From assembly GCA_002751075.1 (NCBI GenBank), contig NAOQ01000044.1:110405-120806 (forward strand): a stretch of 10,402 nt of DNA. The letters run 5' to 3'. A program made the position numbers and the translations under genes. This DNA is from Ichthyophonus hoferi (lineage: Eukaryota; Opisthokonta; Ichthyosporea; Ichthyophonida; Ichthyophonidae). Position 1 is the first letter of the stretch; each line of letters starts with the position of its first letter. Under the pieces are notes generated by a model, which saw only the letters and a program-made list of their open reading frames with translations, did not search any database and was not told the origin of the DNA. Below, piece by piece: positions 7,152 through 10,402 of this stretch.

Positions 7152-7161
7152 GACACAATAG

Positions 7162-7283
7162 GTAAATATATTTTATTGGATCATGTGGGTTGGAGGGCAT
7201 CCTAGAATACTCTTCCATGAAAGTCATTTTCAAAACCTGGACTTTGGCGTGAAAACAAAAAGCACGAATTCCTTACATCTAAG
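7162..7283 (+). CDS. Putative exon joining in phase to the 7480 gene
   Basis: Acceptor GACACAATAG before 7162 and donor AAG/GTGTCA after 7283 (phase 2). Its two last bases plus T7467, after acceptor AATCTTAG, make Ser and enter the frame of the following large exon: ...KTKSTNSLHL-S-TLFEMEVI. Translation: VNIFYWIMWVGGHPRILFHE, then SHFQNLDFGVKTKSTNSLHL. An ATG at 7183 (A at -3) could be the start, giving a 266-residue protein, with TAG at 7159 in frame upstream. The phase agreement is encouraging, but both splice sites are weak and no homologue is known. Confidence 0.4.
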
Positions 7284-7479
7284 GTGTCAAAAGGAGATTT
7301 AGTGCCTACAGGTATTATAAATACTATACTATATATACTTCTCTTTCTTTTAGGAGCTTTTTTCAAATGAATTAATATTTTAAATTATGTCTTTCCTGTA
7401 TATGTTGTGATAAGTTTTACCATCGTTTCATTTGATACTATCATATTACATAACATAAAATCTTAGTACTTTGTTTGAA

Positions 7480-8318
7480 ATGGAAGTTATCTCAAAATTC
7501 TACGCTTCTCACAGGTCACCATTACTTGGTCCTATTCGAATACTTTCAACAGGACGACCAAAATCGCCACTGCTTCTTCACGAGGAAAAAAAGCATGGTA
7601 TAATTAGAAGAGCTACAATTAAATATGAACTTCTTCCATCCGACGGATTTCATTTAAAATCACTTAAATCACTTAGCGAACCAAAACAAACAACCAAGGC
7701 AAGGAAAATGGAGATTTGTCGCCCCAGCCAACATAGCCCCAGCCAACATAAGGCTACAAAAATGGCCACAACACCAATTATTAATAAGAGTAGGATTATC
7801 AGCTCAAGCTCAAAATCATCCGATGAAAGTGTTGAGAAAAACCCACACAGAGAACCAGACCTAGGGCCTCTTGATCTTCAGTTAATGGAGTTGCGCGAGT
7901 GTCAAATACTGTGTGAAATTATGAAAAGAGTCCAAATAAGCTCACCCAAACTAAGTGTCGAGGAGACAGAGAGAGATTTACAGAGGGACCCTAGGCGTGC
8001 TTCTAAGGTCAGTATTTTGTTAATATAGGAATTGATACTTTTATTGTAATTTGATTAAGTTGAAGAGTTGGAATTTCTTCTTCTCTCCCTACCCGCTCCT
8101 CATATGTTATATAATCATTTACTTACAAGGCTTTCTCTCCCGCTTCCTTACCTTAATAGGTTCATCTTCCTCATTTACGCCGTCACTGTAGCCGAAGTGC
8201 CAACATGAACCGGCTACGGAATCTTTACGTAAACTGGTGGGCTAATGCTTATACTTGTAGCTCGGCTGATGTATATGAAGATATCATGAGAGACATGGAC
8301 ACTCATAAAATGAAATAG
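7480..8318 (+). CDS. Unrecognised two-exon protein, 228 residues (7480-8007 + 8160-8318)
   Basis: The start ATG at 7480 has G at -3 and G at +4, and an in-frame TAA lies at 7456. Donor AAG/GTCAGT follows 8007. The intron is 152 bp with a strong acceptor (pyrimidine tract, TTAATAG). Both junctions are phase 0, and TAG lies at 8316-8318. I do not recognise the family. Seen: a basic N-terminal half with SPLL repeats (residues 13-16, 29-32) and KSLKSL (60-65); a PSQHS/PSQHK pair (82-91) from a perfect DNA duplication; a Ser-rich stretch (108-117); a helix-prone, Leu/Glu-rich segment (131-151, LDLQLMELRECQILCEIMKR); an Arg-rich join at exon 2; and an aromatic C-terminus NRLRNLYVNWWANAY followed by an acidic end. 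No signal peptide or membrane segment is seen, so it is probably soluble. It may extend upstream through 7467 and 7162-7283. Coding status is strong; function is unknown. Confidence 0.78.
7721..7750 (+). repeat. Perfect 15-bp tandem duplication inside the coding exon
   Basis: GCCCCAGCCAACATA occurs twice in a row, in frame, giving PSQHS-PSQHK. The perfect identity suggests a recent slippage or duplication event. Confidence 0.95.
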
Positions 8319-10323
8319 CATGCAGCATGGGTAGATGATGTTTATAAAGGTAATACGCATTGAATTTAACAAAGTGGGGTATAAGTGATGTAACCCTTAA
8401 ACACAGCATTGAAGATGGCTGGCGGCTACCATAGTAAGGCTCCTGGCTACTGTAACGTGCACTCCGCTAAATATTTCTCTTTAAAGTGAAGGAAGAGAAT
8501 TAGATAATTTATTTTGTACAGGTTGTTTGGGGTTTGTATGAGCCCCTTTAAAATTTAGGATAGCAAGCAATTACAGGCTAATAGTGGATGCACCAAGACA
8601 GTTTTCCCGCAAGAATAAGCGTGGGTTTAAACGTTAATTGACTTAACGTGATATAATATAATAATAAATTAGAGGTCAAAATAAACTTGTGTAACAGCCA
8701 GATAGATACTTATATATTACATAGTATGTATGATAGCGGTTTAATTTCATCCAAGGTTGTACTGTATGCTATACTAAAACTATTGGTTGCAAGATATTGT
8801 TATTAATGCTAATAGTCCATGCAAGTTATTGTCAAGATATGTTCAGCAGAGAGGAACAAATGCACGAGACTCCTTGTATTACAGAGGAACTGAATACATT
8901 CATATTCTCCATTTCTAACCTCTGAGTCTATTAATAGCATACAGTTTTATTAGGACAGCACTGAAGATTCAAACTACTTGTTTAAATAAAATATAACTAC
9001 AATCAAGTACTATTACTGTTATAGGATTAGTTATGATGAAACATTATTGTATTCGTAGTTGGAGCTGATGACCATGTCTATATCCCAGCTGCCTACCTGG
9101 GTTTATTATATAGTTAGATACCATTAGATTAACTAGTACTGTAACTGTTGACGTTCACTGCCATGATAATCTTGTGAATATGTCATTATGAGCGTACGGT
9201 AACAATATCGTTAACATTCACTCATATTGTCTACAAGAAAATATATAGCCAGAATACAAGTCTTAATCGGGGACTTCTCGAATCTCGTAGGAATAAACGA
9301 TTTTAATAAAAGACTGTAACTTTGTAAGTGTTTATTATTAATCATGATAATGCAAAGAAGATTATTGACAAGAAGTCGAAGTATGTTAGCATCGCATCTT
9401 CCATCATATGGTCTATGAACAATGCCAAAATGAGAATTCTCATCAGATTAAGAGGTTCACAACTTGTGGAGAACCAGTGACTCCATGACGAGACTCCAAT
9501 TTGGGCTCTTTCTCAATCCGATGTTTTGATATCATTAACAATATTTAAAGAATCATCTTCTATTGGCATTAACTTCAATATAAATACTAAATATTCCATA
9601 AAAGTAAATTTAGATAATATTGTGCTACCAGTACACAGTGACCTAATGTAATATCTTTACCGTGAAATAATACTTGCGTGTTATTAATAACAATAGTTAT
9701 CATCTACTTCTTGATAAATTCCCACACCCCCGTTATCGGCATAATTTTCTCGGTTGTTTACTTTCCTATACAGCATACTGATAATTGAAAGACCTTCTAA
9801 GTATCCACCTACAATATTTAAATACATAATTTAATACATTTATTCTTTAGTCATCATTACTTTATCGTTAAAGTAATAGCTATATCCTGAAAACTGATAT
9901 ATTTCACCTTTATATTCGACTTTTGTTTTTTAATTAACTAAACAACACCTACAGCATATGGTAATTAAAAATACATTTAGATTTTCGCCAGCATAGTTTG
10001 AATATAGGCGGCAGAATAGATGGGTTATAATATATACTTTATATTCTCCTCACTCACCTACTACATATAAGTAGTTATTTCTGCATATATACTAATACAG
10101 AAAGAAAAAAGGTTGAGGTGTTTTTAATCCTTTCCGCTGTGAGGGCTTTAAATAGTAAAACGGTTTCTGTTATTGCATTATCACTTTACCTATAAATAAA
10201 GTATGTGAATGTCGTGTCGTACATCAAGACAATTCGATATATATATATATGAATAAGGTAGGACCTTGTAGTTAGATAGGTTGAGTGTATACACTTAGGT
10301 GTATATGGATACAGTAAAGTATA
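8319..10323 (+). other. No gene recognised; 3' flank of the 228-residue gene
   Basis: AATAAA at 8663-8668 and 8680-8685 could end the upstream transcript (about 350 nt of 3' UTR). Short open frames occur on both strands: + 8737-8925, and a run on - at 9211-9660. None has a confident splice site or similarity. An E2F-type octamer (8603-8610) and small palindromes are listed separately. The rest is ordinary AT-rich DNA. Confidence 0.6.
8603..8610 (+). promoter_or_regulatory. E2F-type octamer TTTCCCGC
   Basis: Exact match to the TTTSSCGC consensus bound by E2F/DP, the partners of RB proteins. It lies some 3.2 kb past the RB-like stop with no clear gene start beside it. An 8-bp match can be chance. 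Confidence 0.2.
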
Positions 10324-10342
10324 GTAATAGTAATAATAATGC

Positions 10343-10402
<60 letters not shown>
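10324..10402 (+). repeat. (TAA)n trinucleotide microsatellite, running off the window
   Basis: More than twenty TAA/AAT units, with early interruptions (TAG near 10328, GCT at 10341-10343), continuing to the last base. The true length is unknown. Confidence 0.97.

Larger units (their letters stand above)
6803..7161 (+). other. Unassigned segment with TA tracts and an exon-like minus-strand island
   Basis: Intron or intergenic depending on the gene model. 6812-6896 is locally GC-richer and looks like an exon on the minus strand (see findings). TA dinucleotide tracts lie at 7053-7074 and 7135-7151. The minus-strand frame 6948-7133 is AT-driven and not supported. Confidence 0.45.

Noticed and set aside
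7657-7674. KSLKSL in the orphan protein as a KxLKxL cyclin/CDK docking motif like that of RB1
   Set aside because: A six-residue low-complexity match in a Lys/Ser-rich disordered region; no link to RB can be argued from it.

Overview
The window is eukaryotic: roughly two-thirds A+T, with GT-AG introns of about 120 to 910 bp, polypyrimidine-T acceptors, many microsatellites and no bacterial gene layout. The best-supported gene is a retinoblastoma (RB) family pocket protein. Animals, plants, green algae and several protists all have this family. The intron style and a possible RFX-type X-box make an early-branching animal such as a sponge a reasonable guess, but the sequence does not fix the organism. 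This is reading by eye; no alignment or database search was run.

Layout. Positions 1-393 hold no exon I can defend, though the gene must continue upstream. From 394 to 5357 on the + strand lie the last seven exons of the RB-like gene (394-466, 1299-1439, 1844-1995, 2906-3013, 3442-3558, 4236-4382, 5211-5357). All six intron phases agree, and the exons sum to 885 nt, i.e. 294 residues plus a TAA stop. They encode the end of the spacer, the pocket B box and a short C-terminal tail. The introns carry a GTATA array, a 12-bp minisatellite, a TATAC/CATAC array and TA tracts. The GTATA and TATAC arrays are perfectly complementary over 21 nt and bracket two pocket-B exons.

Positions 5358-6466 are intergenic or promoter-like. 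They hold a weak poly(A) signal for the RB-like gene, a perfect consensus X-box, and a 9-bp inverted repeat containing two opposed CCAAT boxes. A second + strand gene is well supported at 7480-8007 plus 8160-8318 (228 residues, unrecognised family, C-terminal aromatic NWW motif). Three exon-like segments upstream (6467-6583, 6728-6793 or 6802, 7162-7283) could belong to it or to a separate tiny gene. From 8319 to the end there is no gene I can defend, only short open frames, an E2F-like site, small palindromes and a terminal TAA trinucleotide repeat.

Functionally, the RB-like protein would act in the nucleus as an E2F-binding cell-cycle repressor. Nothing visible links the second gene to it beyond adjacency. 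No rRNA, tRNA, CRISPR array, LTR element or other virus-like element was recognised.
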